From Pseudomonadota bacterium (lineage in GTDB: Bacteria > Desulfobacterota > Desulfobulbia > Desulfobulbales > SURF-16): a stretch of 64,000 bases of DNA. Position 1 is the first letter of the stretch. Every line of letters starts with the position of its first letter. Both the position numbers and the translations under genes were made by a program. The DNA is taken from contig JAHILF010000040.1 of NCBI GenBank assembly GCA_018897105.1, positions 1-64,000 of the forward strand, read 5' to 3'. Positions 34,496 to 49,049 of this stretch are shown piece by piece. Below the pieces are notes generated by a model. That model did not search any database, was not told the origin of the DNA, and worked only from the letters and a program-made list of their open reading frames with translations.

Positions 34496-36418
34496 CTACT
34501 TGCATGACCCATCCGCCTCGCAGGAGATCTTAAGAACCTTGCCGCCGACCTTTACGGCGTCACCGACATTGGCAGCAATCTTTTCAACCTTGCCGGCCAC
34601 GGCAGCCAGGACAGGTGTCTGCATTTTCATGGCCTCCAGCACCACCAGTTTGTCGCCGACCGCAACCTCCTGCCCGACTTCAACACTGACCTCACAGACA
34701 TTGGCGCCAAATGGTGCCCTGACATCACCAATTTTGGCGAGTTCCTGAATTTCCTTCTTGGACAGCGTCACTTCCATGGCTACGCCTTCTTCCTTTGCCT
34801 CGGCGGCCATAATGAAAACCCGCTGGTGATGGTCCACATTGAAATAGATGCTGGTGGAACCATCCTCATGTTTGTGCATGGGGCCAACTTCAAGAACGTG
34901 CCCTTTGCCGTCATGGTCGGTAAACTCCAGTGCCTCGCCCAAGGTAAAACCTCCGCGCTTGAAGAACAAGGCAGGGGGCAGCACATAAACCTTGCCGAAT
35001 TTTTCCTCAAACTTGAAGAAATCAACCGCATCATTGGGATGCTGGAGATAGGTTACCAACTGTTGCGTAGTCGGCTCATAGCCGAGACGATCCTGCAGGA
35101 TCGACCGCTCCTTGTCAATGTCCATATCCTCGATCTGCATAACGCCGCCCTGCTCCGCGACAATCTTCCGCCAGTCCGGCCCGAAGGCCTTCTCGTAAAT
35201 CCAGTCTTCCGGGCAGTAGAACGGGAAAGGCCCGTATTTGCCGAGCAGCAGATTCTTCAGATCACCGGAGCAGTTGCCGTACCTCTCACCGCTCTGAACA
35301 TTGCTCACCGCGGTGGTCCAGAGAATCTGCGAACCGGGAGTCACACTCCACCAGTTGCCCAGTTCCCGCTGCACCTTGGGAAGCTCCTCATGGAGGATCT
35401 CGGACATCTTATTGAGGAAACCGCCTTTGACCGCCTGCTCGAAGCTGCTGCCCATGGCGCCGCCGGGCAGTTTGTGAATCTGCACCGTGGGCAGGAAGCC
35501 CTTGAACTGGGACTCGAAATATTCATAATGTTGGCGCTGGTCGCGCAGGACCTCGGAGGTTTCAATCACCGCCGCCTCATCCACACAGACGGCTGTATGG
35601 CCGTAATCCTTCAGAGTCTGAATGACGCTCAGAATCGGCGGCGGCCCAAAGTAGCCGGTAAAGGCATGATCAGCGGCATCGACGATGTTGGCGCCGTTCA
35701 CCACCGCCGCGGTGATGCGGCCGATATCATCGCCGTCGGTATTGTGGCCATGGTAATGAATAACCAGATCAGGATATTTGTCCCTGATGGCCTTCACCAA
35801 CTCGCCGATCCGTTTCGGCGTGCCGAGTCCGCCATGGTTCTTGATGCAGAGGGAAATCTCCTCGCCGGTCACCTCGATGATCTCGCCCACCTTGTTCACA
35901 TAATATTCGTCCGTGTGCTCCGGCCCGGTGGAAAAACAGATGCTGGGCTCCAGCAGTTTGCCCGACATCTGCACCTCCTCGAAAACCGCCTGCATGTTCG
36001 GCACATGGTTCATGAAGTCAAACACCCGCCACACATCCACGTACTTGGCAAACTCGCGCACGACCAGCCGAATGACATTCTGGGGATAGGGGCGGTAGCC
36101 GAAGAGATTGACTCCCCGGCAGAGTGTCTGAAACATGGTATTGGGCATCTTTTCCCGCAGCAGCTTCAGCTTCAGGAACGGATCTACCTGTTTGCGCAGG
36201 ATATCCACATGCACGGAGGCGCCGCCGGTGATTTCCAATGAAAAATAATTGGCCCGTTCACGTGCGTCACCGGCCAGCAGATCCGTATGGAGCAGGATCC
36301 GGTTCTTGAAGTCGGACTGGGACAGGTCTCGGGCGGTATTGGTGATGAAGTAGCCGTCCGCCTCGCGTACTCTTTTTAAAATTTCACTGCTATGCATACC
36401 TTGAACAATTCGGTCCAT
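34496..36418 (-). CDS. pycB: Pyruvate carboxylase subunit B / carboxyltransferase with biotin carrier
   Basis: 640 residues. The N-terminal HMGL-like TIM barrel (RDLSQSDFKNRILLHTDLL is the divergent first motif; later KNHGGLGTP and HYHGHNTDGDD with metal-binding histidines) transfers the carboxyl group to pyruvate. The C-terminus is a biotinyl domain with EAMKMQ and the biotin lysine at 598. The start is ATG 36418 behind AGGAG. Oxaloacetate decarboxylase alpha subunits look similar, but no membrane beta or gamma subunit is nearby, and the biotin carboxylase gene upstream favours pyruvate carboxylase. The product would feed oxaloacetate to mdh. Confidence 0.9.
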   Translation of the reverse strand: MDRIVQGMHSSEILKRVREADGYFITNTARDLSQSDFKNRILLHTDLLAGDARERANYFSLEITGGASVHVDILRKQVDPFLKLKLLREKMPNTMFQTLCRGVNLFGYRPYPQNVIRLVVREFAKYVDVWRVFDFMNHVPNMQAVFEEVQMSGKLLEPSICFSTGPEHTDEYYVNKVGEIIEVTGEEISLCIKNHGGLGTPKRIGELVKAIRDKYPDLVIHYHGHNTDGDDIGRITAAVVNGANIVDAADHAFTGYFGPPPILSVIQTLKDYGHTAVCVDEAAVIETSEVLRDQRQHYEYFESQFKGFLPTVQIHKLPGGAMGSSFEQAVKGGFLNKMSEILHEELPKVQRELGNWWSVTPGSQILWTTAVSNVQSGERYGNCSGDLKNLLLGKYGPFPFYCPEDWIYEKAFGPDWRKIVAEQGGVMQIEDMDIDKERSILQDRLGYEPTTQQLVTYLQHPNDAVDFFKFEEKFGKVYVLPPALFFKRGGFTLGEALEFTDHDGKGHVLEVGPMHKHEDGSTSIYFNVDHHQRVFIMAAEAKEEGVAMEVTLSKKEIQELAKIGDVRAPFGANVCEVSVEVGQEVAVGDKLVVLEAMKMQTPVLAAVAGKVEKIAANVGDAVKVGGKVLKISCEADGSCK

Positions 36419-36588
36419 GGTGACTCCTTTCTATAATGGCACAGGGGCCTATCTGCCCTGTGAACTTGTCGCTTGCCAACAACCTCTCATACCGTTGTAA
36501 AAATATAACTGTAACATCGCAATACTGTGCACGGCATAAGGAGCCGCAACGAACTGGTCAGAAAATAATGTTTATCCCTAGACTGCCC

Positions 36589-38031
36589 CTAAATGGCGTA
36601 TTTGTTTTCCTTTTTAAAATGAATCTCGGCAATCAGCCTGGCCAGCTTGTTCACCTCGCTGGGATCATCCTTGTAATCAAAGAGATTTGGATGGGTTTCC
36701 AGATACGAGGTATCAAAATCTCCCTTCTGGAAATCAGGGTCATTGACCAGATTCATATAAAAGGGGATGGTGGTTTTGGGGCCGACGATCGTATAGTTGC
36801 GCAAACAGCGCCGCAGCCTGTCCACCGTCTCATTCCAGGTAAAGCCGAACACGGTCAGTTTGACCAAAAGCGAATCATAGACCTCGGGAATGGTGAACCC
36901 TTGGTAGACAAAACCGTCCAGCCGCACACCGTAGCCGCCGGGCGAGCGATAAACGGAAACGGTCTTACCGCCTTCGGGCATGAAGTTGTTCTGTGGATCC
37001 TCGGCGTTGATCCGCATTTCAATGGCATGGCCACGCAGCCTTATATCATCCTGGGTGAAGGAGAGCGGCCTGCCCAGGGCCAGCTTGATCTGGGTTCTGA
37101 CGATATCGATGCCGCTTACCATTTCAGTGACGGTATGCTCAACCTGGACCCTGGTGTTGATCTCCATGAAATAGAACTTATTGTCCTTATCCACCAGGAA
37201 CTCCACCGTGCCGGCATTGAAGTAGTTTGACGCCTTTGCCGCCTGTACCGCAGTGGCGCAGATCTCATCAAGCAGCTTCTTGTCCGGGATCATGGATGGG
37301 GCTATTTCCACCAGCTTCTGGTTGCGGCGCTGAATGGAGCAGTCACGGGTGCCCAGATGGAGGGTGTTGCCGAAATTGTCCGCCATGATCTGCACTTCGA
37401 CGTGCTTGGGTTTGAGAACCACCTTTTCCAGGTAGATATTGTCGTTGTTAAAGGCCGCCTTGGCCTCGGATCTGGCCGTGGGCAGCTGCTCCTTGAGCTG
37501 GGCATCGTTTTCGATGAGCCTGATCCCCCTGCCGCCGCCGCCGGCTGTCGCTTTCAGCATCACCGGATAGCCATACTTTGCGGCGAATTCCAGGGCCTCT
37601 TGCAGGCCGGCCTCACCGTGGGGAAGATTCTCCGTGCCCGGAACCATGGCAATGCCGGCTTCAGCCATAATCTTTCTGGCCGTCACCTTATCCCCCAATT
37701 TACTGATTACCTCATGGGGTGGGCCGACAAAGATGATGCCGGCCTCTTCGCAGGCCTTGGCAAAGTCAGGATTTTCAGCCAGGAAACCGTAACCGGGATG
37801 GATAGCGTCAACCCCGTGATCTTTGGCGGCCTTAATGATTTTAGCGATACTCAGGTAGTCCCGCCGGGGGCCGTCACCTATCCAGATGGCCTCATCCGCC
37901 ACACGGATATGGAGTGCCGCATTATCCGGTGTTTCATATATGGCCACTGCAGTATGCCCAAGCTCCTGAATCGCGCGAATGATCCGCAGGGCGATTTCGC
38001 CGCGATTTGCTACCATTATCTTCTTTTTCAA
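36589..38031 (-). CDS. pycA: Biotin carboxylase subunit (pyruvate carboxylase subunit A)
   Basis: 480 residues of the ATP-grasp biotin carboxylase type, making carboxybiotin from bicarbonate and ATP. Motifs include MVANRGEIALRIIRA, IHPGYGFLAEN, KATAGGGGRGIRL, RDCSIQRRNQKLVEIAPS and FMEINTRVQVEHTVTEM. The start is TTG 38031 with a strong GAGGTGAT ahead of it. The subunit B gene follows after 170 bp, which holds a small hairpin (CACAGGG/CCCTGTG at about 36441-36463). AccC of fatty acid synthesis is the alternative, but the neighbour decides for PycA. Confidence 0.9.
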   Translation of the reverse strand: MKKKIMVANRGEIALRIIRAIQELGHTAVAIYETPDNAALHIRVADEAIWIGDGPRRDYLSIAKIIKAAKDHGVDAIHPGYGFLAENPDFAKACEEAGIIFVGPPHEVISKLGDKVTARKIMAEAGIAMVPGTENLPHGEAGLQEALEFAAKYGYPVMLKATAGGGGRGIRLIENDAQLKEQLPTARSEAKAAFNNDNIYLEKVVLKPKHVEVQIMADNFGNTLHLGTRDCSIQRRNQKLVEIAPSMIPDKKLLDEICATAVQAAKASNYFNAGTVEFLVDKDNKFYFMEINTRVQVEHTVTEMVSGIDIVRTQIKLALGRPLSFTQDDIRLRGHAIEMRINAEDPQNNFMPEGGKTVSVYRSPGGYGVRLDGFVYQGFTIPEVYDSLLVKLTVFGFTWNETVDRLRRCLRNYTIVGPKTTIPFYMNLVNDPDFQKGDFDTSYLETHPNLFDYKDDPSEVNKLARLIAEIHFKKENKYAI

Positions 38032-38445
38032 GAGATCACCTCATATCATTTCATTTTGTTTGTCAGACAAACATTTCACAATCATGGTTTTAAAACAGGC
38101 AGTCGCTGCGCATAGTTGTCCCTTGACATTCGAAGATCTGACCTCTGAAAATTTGAGTGTATCGAGTTTCTCAGGGGAGAAGGAGGTTAGCAAGGACAGC
38201 CCGGAGCTGAAAAATCAGCCGAAAAAAAATTTAACAGAGAATGTTACATTAGGCAAGCAGAAACCGAAATTCAGGCAGACAGGGGGATAAGGCTTCGGTT
38301 TTTAGTTATCAAAGCCGGGGACAGAATGATTTTCGCCAAAACCGCGAAAAAAATTCAGTCCCCTGGTTCGGAGGAAAATTAAATCTGTCTCCCGGCTTTT
38401 TAGGCAAAACGGCCAGCCCCTGTCGGATGGAGCGGCTTGGACAAG
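38032..38445. other. Intergenic stretch with repeat copy B
   Basis: No gene. A GGGGACAGA-type repeat lies at 38314-38396. The rest shows no clear promoter or hairpin. Confidence 0.4.
38314..38396 (+). repeat. GGGGACAGA palindromic repeat element, copy B
   Basis: GCCGGGGACAGAATGATTTTCGC opens it and AAATCTGTCTCCCGGC closes it; the ends pair as imperfect inverted repeats. About 85 percent of positions agree by eye with the copies at 3944 and 43283. Confidence 0.75.
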
Positions 38446-43282
<4,837 letters not shown>

Positions 43283-43367
43283 GTTCGGGAGACAGATTTA
43301 ATTTTTCTTCCAGACTGAGGGGACTGAATTTTGTTCGCGGTTTTTGCGAAAATCATTCTGTCCCCGG
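43283..43367 (-). repeat. GGGGACAGA palindromic repeat element, copy C
   Basis: An inverted copy of the elements at 3944 and 38314; on the minus strand it reads GCCGGGGACAGAATGATTTTCGC and so on to AAATCTGTCTCCCG. It is ten bases from a REP-like palindrome. Confidence 0.75.
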
Positions 43368-43376
43368 CTTTGCTGT

Positions 43377-43454
43377 AGTAGGAGCGGGCCATGCCCGCGA
43401 TAACGGAGTTTTGGCTTGGCAATGCCAAAGGTCGCGGGCATGGCCCGCTCCTAC
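43377..43454. repeat. REP-like palindrome (GTAGGAGCGGGCC), copy 2
   Basis: The arm GTAGGAGCGGGCCATGCCCGCGA and its exact reverse complement (ending at 43454) flank a 30-base spacer. The arms are identical to those at 23431-23500, while the spacers differ. Confidence 0.8.
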
Positions 43455-43610
43455 CCCGCGAACTTTCATAGCAGCGAAGCGGTGCCATTGTTGTTCCCGT
43501 TTGCAGAGATAACGGTTAGCAAGAAAGTTGAATTATTCAATCTATCAGGGTGGCTTCCGGTTCTTTGCCATCCCTTTGATTATTCCAATAAATTTTCAAT
43601 TATCTTTCGG

Positions 43611-43701
43611 ACAAAGCCAAACCCATTGCAAGGTGGGGACGGAAAGCCACGGGGCTTTCAGAGCCAGCCGGGTCGCCATGATGGTTACTCGGTTTTTTGC
43701 G
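43611..43701 (+). promoter_or_regulatory. c-di-GMP-I (GEMM) riboswitch, copy 1
   Basis: The aptamer core has CCAAACCCATTGCAAGGTGGGGACGGAAAGCC, then CACGGGGCTTTC, then GCCAGCCGGGTCGCC, which are the GEMM-I landmarks (tetraloop-receptor arm, GGGAC-CAAAGCC strand, CCGGGTxGCC arm). A hairpin formed by CCGGGTCGCC and GGTTACTCGG is followed by TTTTTT, so a transcription terminator overlaps the 3' side of the aptamer. It lies 190 bp before a large secreted-fibre gene. Confidence 0.88.
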
Positions 43702-43890
43702 TTTTACAGGCTGCGTTACGAACTTGATGATATTCCTGGAATAATCCTCTCCGCAGCCTTGGTTTTCTATGGCAGTTACAGATTTTTGCCTTGCCGGAAA
43801 TAAAAACTGGGGCACAGAAATGTCTTTATTTCTTTAAGAATAAGAAATGCTGTACGTCGGTCAAATGTAAAAATGAAAAGGGAGAGAAAA

Positions 43891-46482
43891 ATGAAAAGAC
43901 TGTTGTCAATTTCTGGAATTATCGTCTTTTTCGTCATGATCAGCTGCAAGCTGGTTTTGGCGGTTCCGCAAAGCATTAATTTCCAGGGCAAGCTAACCGA
44001 CAGCGCTGAGTTGCCGTTAAACGGCACCTATAATATGCAATTCTTTCTCTGTGATGCCGCAAGCGGCGGCACCTGCTTTTGGAACGAAACCCAGGCCGTT
44101 ACAATGACAAACGGCATTTACGATGTCCAGTTGGGCAAGGATGTGGCCTTTCCGTCCGGCCTGTTTGCCACAGAGCTTTTTCTTGAAGTGCGAATCTATA
44201 ATGTAAACACAACCACATGGGAGGTATTTGACCCCAGACAAAAGCTCACCTCAACCCCTTACGCCATGGTGACGGAGGATGCCCAAACCCTGTCGGGCTA
44301 TGCGGCAACCGATTTCGCCGAGGCGGGTCACGACCATGACGCAGTCTATGTCAATGAGGGCCAGCCGTTATCAATAACAGGGGCCATGCTGGTTGACGGC
44401 GCGGCCATTGCCGAAATTCTCGACGATGACGGCGCGAGCTCGGGCCTTGACGCCGATCTGCTGGACGGGCTGCATGCCGGCTCTTTCCTGCAGGCAGCCG
44501 GCGATTTTGGCCGTTCCGGGGTTGCCGCCAATCTCTATGAGGGCACCGCAACGCTTACTTCCAGATACGTCAACGAGGGCCAGGCTTCCTCCATCTCCTC
44601 AGGCATGCTGGTAGACGGAGCCAGCCGGGCGGAGATCCTTGACGACGACGGCGCGGGATCAGGCCTTGACGCCGACCTGCTGGACGGCAATGATTCCAGC
44701 GCTTTTGCCCTCACCTCCCACTGGCATTCCTTTCTCAACGCCTCGGACGGTGCCCCGGCTAATGCCCTCTCCGTGGATGCTGACGGCGATGTGGGCATCG
44801 GCACCACCAGCCCGGGGTATCCGTTAACTGTTATGGGGGTAAACAGACCCTCCGCCGCCTGGCTTGAAAACGACGGCAACTACACCGGCACCACCTATGG
44901 TTTATACATCAGATCACTTGACAACACCACCGGCGGCAGCAACTACCGTTACGGCATCCGATGCGAGACCTATAATGATTATCTTAGCTACGGCGCCTCT
45001 CTGGCTTCCTATGGCTCGGGCCCTTCAACTTCATACGGGCTTCACGGCTACGGCAGCAACTCCTATACAGACGGCACCGGCGGAGCGGCCATTGGCGGCT
45101 ATCTGATCGGCATCTCAACCCTGGGAACGGCCTATGGCACCTATTCCACGTCCTACGCCAGCGGAACAGCCAGCACCAACACGGTCTATGGCTCATTCAA
45201 CAACGCCTACCATTACGGCACAGCCGGCCCGGTTTACGGCTCCTATTCACAGGTTACCGGCAGCAACACCGGTGACGCCTACGGCTACTACGCATCTTCC
45301 GTAAAAAGCAGCGCTGACACCGGGGGAACCGCCTATGGCGGCTATTTTATCGCCGATAACCACCGGAGTGGAGGCTACTCCTACGGTCTCTACAGCGAGG
45401 CCATCGGCACCAATGGTCGGCGTTATGGACTCTACAACAAGGTCATCACCTCCGGGGCAGACGGCTATACCAATTACGGAGTCTATTCCCTGGTGCAAAA
45501 TACCAATGGGGCCTCTGCGGTGGGCTATTACGCCCTAATCTACACCGACAGTAACACGAATTCCTATGGCGGTTATGTTGACATTGACACAGCCAGCACG
45601 GCAACAGGGTCTCTTTATGGATACAGGGCGTTTGTTGATCATTCCGGTAATGAAGGGTATGCCTATGGTGTTTATACGAGTGTCGCTGCCAGTAATACCT
45701 GGCCCACCTATGGCGGATCTTTTAATGCATCTAGCCTTTCAGGGGATACCTGCACCCTCTATGGCATCTATGCCAGTGTCGACTACCACACCTCCGGCTA
45801 TAAATACGCCGGCTATTTCTCCAAATCCGGCGGCGGCAACTATGCCGGCTATTTCATTGGCAATGTTTATATCAGCGGCACCATGTCTGCCACCAGCAAG
45901 TCTTTTGTCCAGCCCCACCGGGATGATCCCACAAAAGAAATCGTCTATGTGTCCATGGAGAGCCCGGAAAATGTCATCTTTCTCCGGGGCAGCACCGAAC
46001 TCGTCGATGGCGAGGCGATTATCGACCTGCCGGAGGCCTGGCAACTGGCGGCGGCGAAAGACAGCCTGACAGTGACGGTGACCCCGGAGCAAGGCTGGGC
46101 CCCGCTTTATGTGGCTGAAAAATCCGTTGATCAGGTCATCATCCGTTCGGCCGAAACTCGATACGGAGATGTAGCCTTCTCCTATCACATCAGCGCCCTG
46201 CGTCAGGGATTTGAGGAACATGAGGCCATCCAGGATAACAGCCACTTCACCGCGGATAATGTCAGCGCCTGGGAGTTTGAAAACCGCTACATCGATGACA
46301 CCCCGTCAAACAAGGCCATCAGGGAAATGCTCAAGGAGAACGGCATCATGACCGCCGAGGGTAAACTGAGTAAAGACATGGCGGCCAAGCTTGGCTGGCA
46401 AGTTATCGATGATGATGAAGACCCAAGATACCGCAAAGAACACGGTTTGCCTGATCGTGAAGAGCAAATGAGACAGGATTAA
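43891..46482 (+). CDS. Large secreted Tyr/Gly-ladder fibre protein A
   Basis: 863 residues from ATG 43891 behind GGGAG. A Sec signal peptide is followed by a module of about 110 residues (INFQGKLTDSAELPLNGTYNMQF ... PRQKLTSTPYAM) shared with three other proteins here. Then come repeats of the type VNEGQ, LDDDGAGSGLDADLLDG and VGIGTTSPGYPLTV, seen in fibre proteins of phages and cell surfaces. A long ladder of YG-x-Y units spaced by about 20-25 residues fills residues 320-640. The C-terminal domain (SFVQPHRDDPTKEIVYVSMESPE) resembles end domains of such fibres. Surface attachment is inferred. A close paralogue begins at 54739. Confidence 0.8.
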   Translation: MKRLLSISGIIVFFVMISCKLVLAVPQSINFQGKLTDSAELPLNGTYNMQFFLCDAASGGTCFWNETQAVTMTNGIYDVQLGKDVAFPSGLFATELFLEVRIYNVNTTTWEVFDPRQKLTSTPYAMVTEDAQTLSGYAATDFAEAGHDHDAVYVNEGQPLSITGAMLVDGAAIAEILDDDGASSGLDADLLDGLHAGSFLQAAGDFGRSGVAANLYEGTATLTSRYVNEGQASSISSGMLVDGASRAEILDDDGAGSGLDADLLDGNDSSAFALTSHWHSFLNASDGAPANALSVDADGDVGIGTTSPGYPLTVMGVNRPSAAWLENDGNYTGTTYGLYIRSLDNTTGGSNYRYGIRCETYNDYLSYGASLASYGSGPSTSYGLHGYGSNSYTDGTGGAAIGGYLIGISTLGTAYGTYSTSYASGTASTNTVYGSFNNAYHYGTAGPVYGSYSQVTGSNTGDAYGYYASSVKSSADTGGTAYGGYFIADNHRSGGYSYGLYSEAIGTNGRRYGLYNKVITSGADGYTNYGVYSLVQNTNGASAVGYYALIYTDSNTNSYGGYVDIDTASTATGSLYGYRAFVDHSGNEGYAYGVYTSVAASNTWPTYGGSFNASSLSGDTCTLYGIYASVDYHTSGYKYAGYFSKSGGGNYAGYFIGNVYISGTMSATSKSFVQPHRDDPTKEIVYVSMESPENVIFLRGSTELVDGEAIIDLPEAWQLAAAKDSLTVTVTPEQGWAPLYVAEKSVDQVIIRSAETRYGDVAFSYHISALRQGFEEHEAIQDNSHFTADNVSAWEFENRYIDDTPSNKAIREMLKENGIMTAEGKLSKDMAAKLGWQVIDDDEDPRYRKEHGLPDREEQMRQD

Positions 46483-46496
46483 AAAAGGAGGGAAAT

Positions 46497-46919
46497 ATGA
46501 AAAAGAAGAAAAAGAGGAGACAAGGCGTTTTCCAGATGCTGCTGGCAGGAGGACTGCTTTATCCTTCGCTGCTGCTTGCCGCCGGTTCAAGTACATCATT
46601 CAACCTTGACACCTCGGTGATCTCCGGCGGAGGCGGCGGCATGACATCCGGCAGTTTTTCCAGCAATGCCACCATCGGACAACCGACACCGATTATGGAT
46701 CAGGACGATATCCCCGTGCCACCGGGGTCAACCAACTTTGCCAGTTACCCCGGCTACTGGTATACCGTGGATGGCGAGGCGGGATGTGCGGGTGTCGCCG
46801 CCTTTGCCCTGTGCTATGGCCTCAGCAGCGCTGATCCCGGTTATAACCGTGGCTGTGATTTTGACAAGGACAATGACATTGACGGCTCTGACCTGGCGGA
46901 ATTGATGCTGAGCCTCTAA
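46497..46919 (+). CDS. Small secreted protein with dockerin-like calcium loop, copy A
   Basis: 140 residues, with AAAGGAGG before the ATG and only 14 bases after fibre gene A. Signal peptide, then a glycine-rich stretch (ISGGGGGMTSGSFSS), then a C-terminal CDFDKDNDIDGSDLAELM, one dockerin-like calcium-binding loop with helix. A near copy follows fibre gene B at 57346. Dockerins normally bind cohesins; none was seen here, so the partner may be another protein or the loop may only stabilise the fold. Confidence 0.75.
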   Translation: MKKKKKRRQGVFQMLLAGGLLYPSLLLAAGSSTSFNLDTSVISGGGGGMTSGSFSSNATIGQPTPIMDQDDIPVPPGSTNFASYPGYWYTVDGEAGCAGVAAFALCYGLSSADPGYNRGCDFDKDNDIDGSDLAELMLSL

Positions 46920-46986
46920 TAATGAAAAACTCTGCCCTGGTTGGGGGGATAAAGAGCCGGGACAGACAACATACTGGGAGAAAAAA

Positions 46987-49038
46987 ATGAATAAGAAAGC
47001 CACCCTTTCACCTATGTTTATATCGCTTTGCAGTGTCCTCATATTACTTTTTACCACCTCGGCCTGGGCCGTGTCGGACAGGATGAATTATCAGGGGAAA
47101 CTGACCGACTCCGGTGGTATCCCCTTAAACGGCACCTTTATGATGCGCTTTAACCTCTATGATGCGGAAAGCGGCGGCAGCCAGCTCTGGAATACGCCTA
47201 CCGGTGAAACTCATACCGCTGTCGAGGTTATTAACGGCATTTACAATATTGAACTGGGCTCGGTTGAACCGTTAACCAGCGATGTATTTTCCCTGGATAA
47301 TGTGTGGCTGGCGGTGTCTATCTACAACCAAGATACGTCATCCTGGGAAACACTTTTGCCCCGGCAGCGGGTCACTTCCACCGCCTATTCTTTCCAATCG
47401 GCACAGGCGGCAGATGCCGACACCCTGGAAGGTATGACCTCGGCTGATTTTGCCCTGGTGGGCCATGATCATGACGCCGACTATGTCAATGAAGGGCAGA
47501 GCAACTCCATCACCTCCGCCATGATCGTTAATGGCTCGATTCTGGCCAGCGACCTTGCAGACGGCGCCGCCCTAGCGGAAATCCTTGATGACGACGGCAC
47601 AGGTTCAACCCTTGATGCTGATTTCCTTGACGGCTATTCCGCCGGCTCCTTCACCCTGCTGACCCAGGATTACGGTCGCTATAAGATAGCGACAGATCTT
47701 TATGAGGGAGCCACTACCCTGTCCGACAAATACGTCAATGAAGGCCAGGCCAACTCCGTCACCGGCAGCATGATCGTCGACAGCACCATCACCGCCGCCG
47801 ATCTTGCCGCAGACTCCGTCTATGCCAGTGAAATTGCCGCCAATGCGGTCGGGGCAAGCGAGATTGCTGCCAATGCGGTCGGTACCAGTGAAATCAACTT
47901 CTCCCTTGACTATACCGGCAGCGATCTAAACGGCGGTCTGGTGGCGATGACCAACACGGCAGCCGGTTCGGCGAGCAACTATCCTGCCGCGCTCTATGGC
48001 GGCACCAATGGAGCAGCAGGCTCCTATAATGTTTTCGGCGTCCTGGGCACCGCTCCGGCGCTCGGCTCCACCAATGAAGCCATGCTGCTGCTGCCTTATG
48101 CCCCCATCGCCGTTGGAGGGGCCGCCCAGGATGGTTATGGCGTGGTCGGCACCTCAACCAGTCACTACCATGCAGGCGTTTATGCCGAAAGCACCAGAGG
48201 CTATGGGATCTATGGTAAACACACGGACCCTTCCTATACCGCCCCGGCTGTTTACGGCAAAAATGAAGGATCAGGCATCGGTATTCTCGGTGAATCTGCA
48301 TCCGGCACCAATGCAGGCGTTATGGGACGAACCAACTCCAGCACAGGCATCGGCGTCAGGGGCCAGGGGGCTGTTTCCACAAACTACGGCGAACTGGGGA
48401 AAAACGGTATCGGCGTAGAGGCCCAGGGCAGCCTCTACGCCGGCAAATTCCTTGGTGACGTCATTGTCTATTACGGCGCCAATCGCGTCGCCCAGATGGA
48501 TGTCTACGATTACAGTCTGCACATGTATGATTCCACCGGCACCCAGACCATCGAGCTCGATTCCGATTATAACGGCAACGGCCGGGTGATAACCCAGGAA
48601 TTACAGATCACCGGCGGCAGCGATCTCTCCGAGCAGTTTGACGTCAATACCCTGGATTTTGAAATCCAGCCGGGCATGGTGGTCAGCATCGACCCGGACA
48701 AACCCGGCAAGCTCACAATCAGTTCAGAGCCCTATGACAACAAGGTGGCGGGAATCATCAGCGGAGCAGGAGGCATCAAAACAGGCATGATGATGGGCCA
48801 GAAAGGTACCGAGGCAGACGGAGCACATCCCATTGCCTTAAGCGGCAGGGTTTACTGCTATGTCGATACCGCAAACGGCCCCGTTGAACCGGGTGACCTG
48901 TTGACCACATCCGCCACCCCCGGCTATGCCATGAAGGTTACCGATCACGGCAAGGCACAGGGAGCAATAATCGGTAAAGCCATGACTCCGTTGAAAGAAG
49001 GCCAGGGACTTGTGCTTGCTCTTGTCACTTTGCAATAA
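46987..49038 (+). CDS. Secreted fibre-like protein C with shared N-terminal module
   Basis: 683 residues with GGGAG ahead of the ATG. A signal peptide leads into the shared module (MNYQGKLTDSGGIPLNGTFMMRF ... PRQRVTSTAYSF), then DADTLEG and VNEGQ units. A stretch of short alanine/valine repeats (ASEIAANAVG) follows, then YGIYGKH-type loops around 380-440. The C-terminal 150 residues (GSDLSEQFDV ... GRVYCYVDTANGPVEPGDLLTTSATPGYAMKV) match an end domain common on bacterial surface proteins of unknown role. It is third in the operon behind riboswitch copy 1. Confidence 0.78.
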   Translation: MNKKATLSPMFISLCSVLILLFTTSAWAVSDRMNYQGKLTDSGGIPLNGTFMMRFNLYDAESGGSQLWNTPTGETHTAVEVINGIYNIELGSVEPLTSDVFSLDNVWLAVSIYNQDTSSWETLLPRQRVTSTAYSFQSAQAADADTLEGMTSADFALVGHDHDADYVNEGQSNSITSAMIVNGSILASDLADGAALAEILDDDGTGSTLDADFLDGYSAGSFTLLTQDYGRYKIATDLYEGATTLSDKYVNEGQANSVTGSMIVDSTITAADLAADSVYASEIAANAVGASEIAANAVGTSEINFSLDYTGSDLNGGLVAMTNTAAGSASNYPAALYGGTNGAAGSYNVFGVLGTAPALGSTNEAMLLLPYAPIAVGGAAQDGYGVVGTSTSHYHAGVYAESTRGYGIYGKHTDPSYTAPAVYGKNEGSGIGILGESASGTNAGVMGRTNSSTGIGVRGQGAVSTNYGELGKNGIGVEAQGSLYAGKFLGDVIVYYGANRVAQMDVYDYSLHMYDSTGTQTIELDSDYNGNGRVITQELQITGGSDLSEQFDVNTLDFEIQPGMVVSIDPDKPGKLTISSEPYDNKVAGIISGAGGIKTGMMMGQKGTEADGAHPIALSGRVYCYVDTANGPVEPGDLLTTSATPGYAMKVTDHGKAQGAIIGKAMTPLKEGQGLVLALVTLQ

Positions 49039-49049
49039 GGAGGCAGACC

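Noticed and set aside
34826..36241. A 471-codon open frame on the plus strand
   Set aside because: Antisense to pycB, which has complete biotin and carboxyltransferase motifs.
43377..43454. Terminator or attachment site
   Set aside because: The arms are identical to the palindrome at 23431-23500 in an unrelated place, so a REP-type repeat is the better reading.
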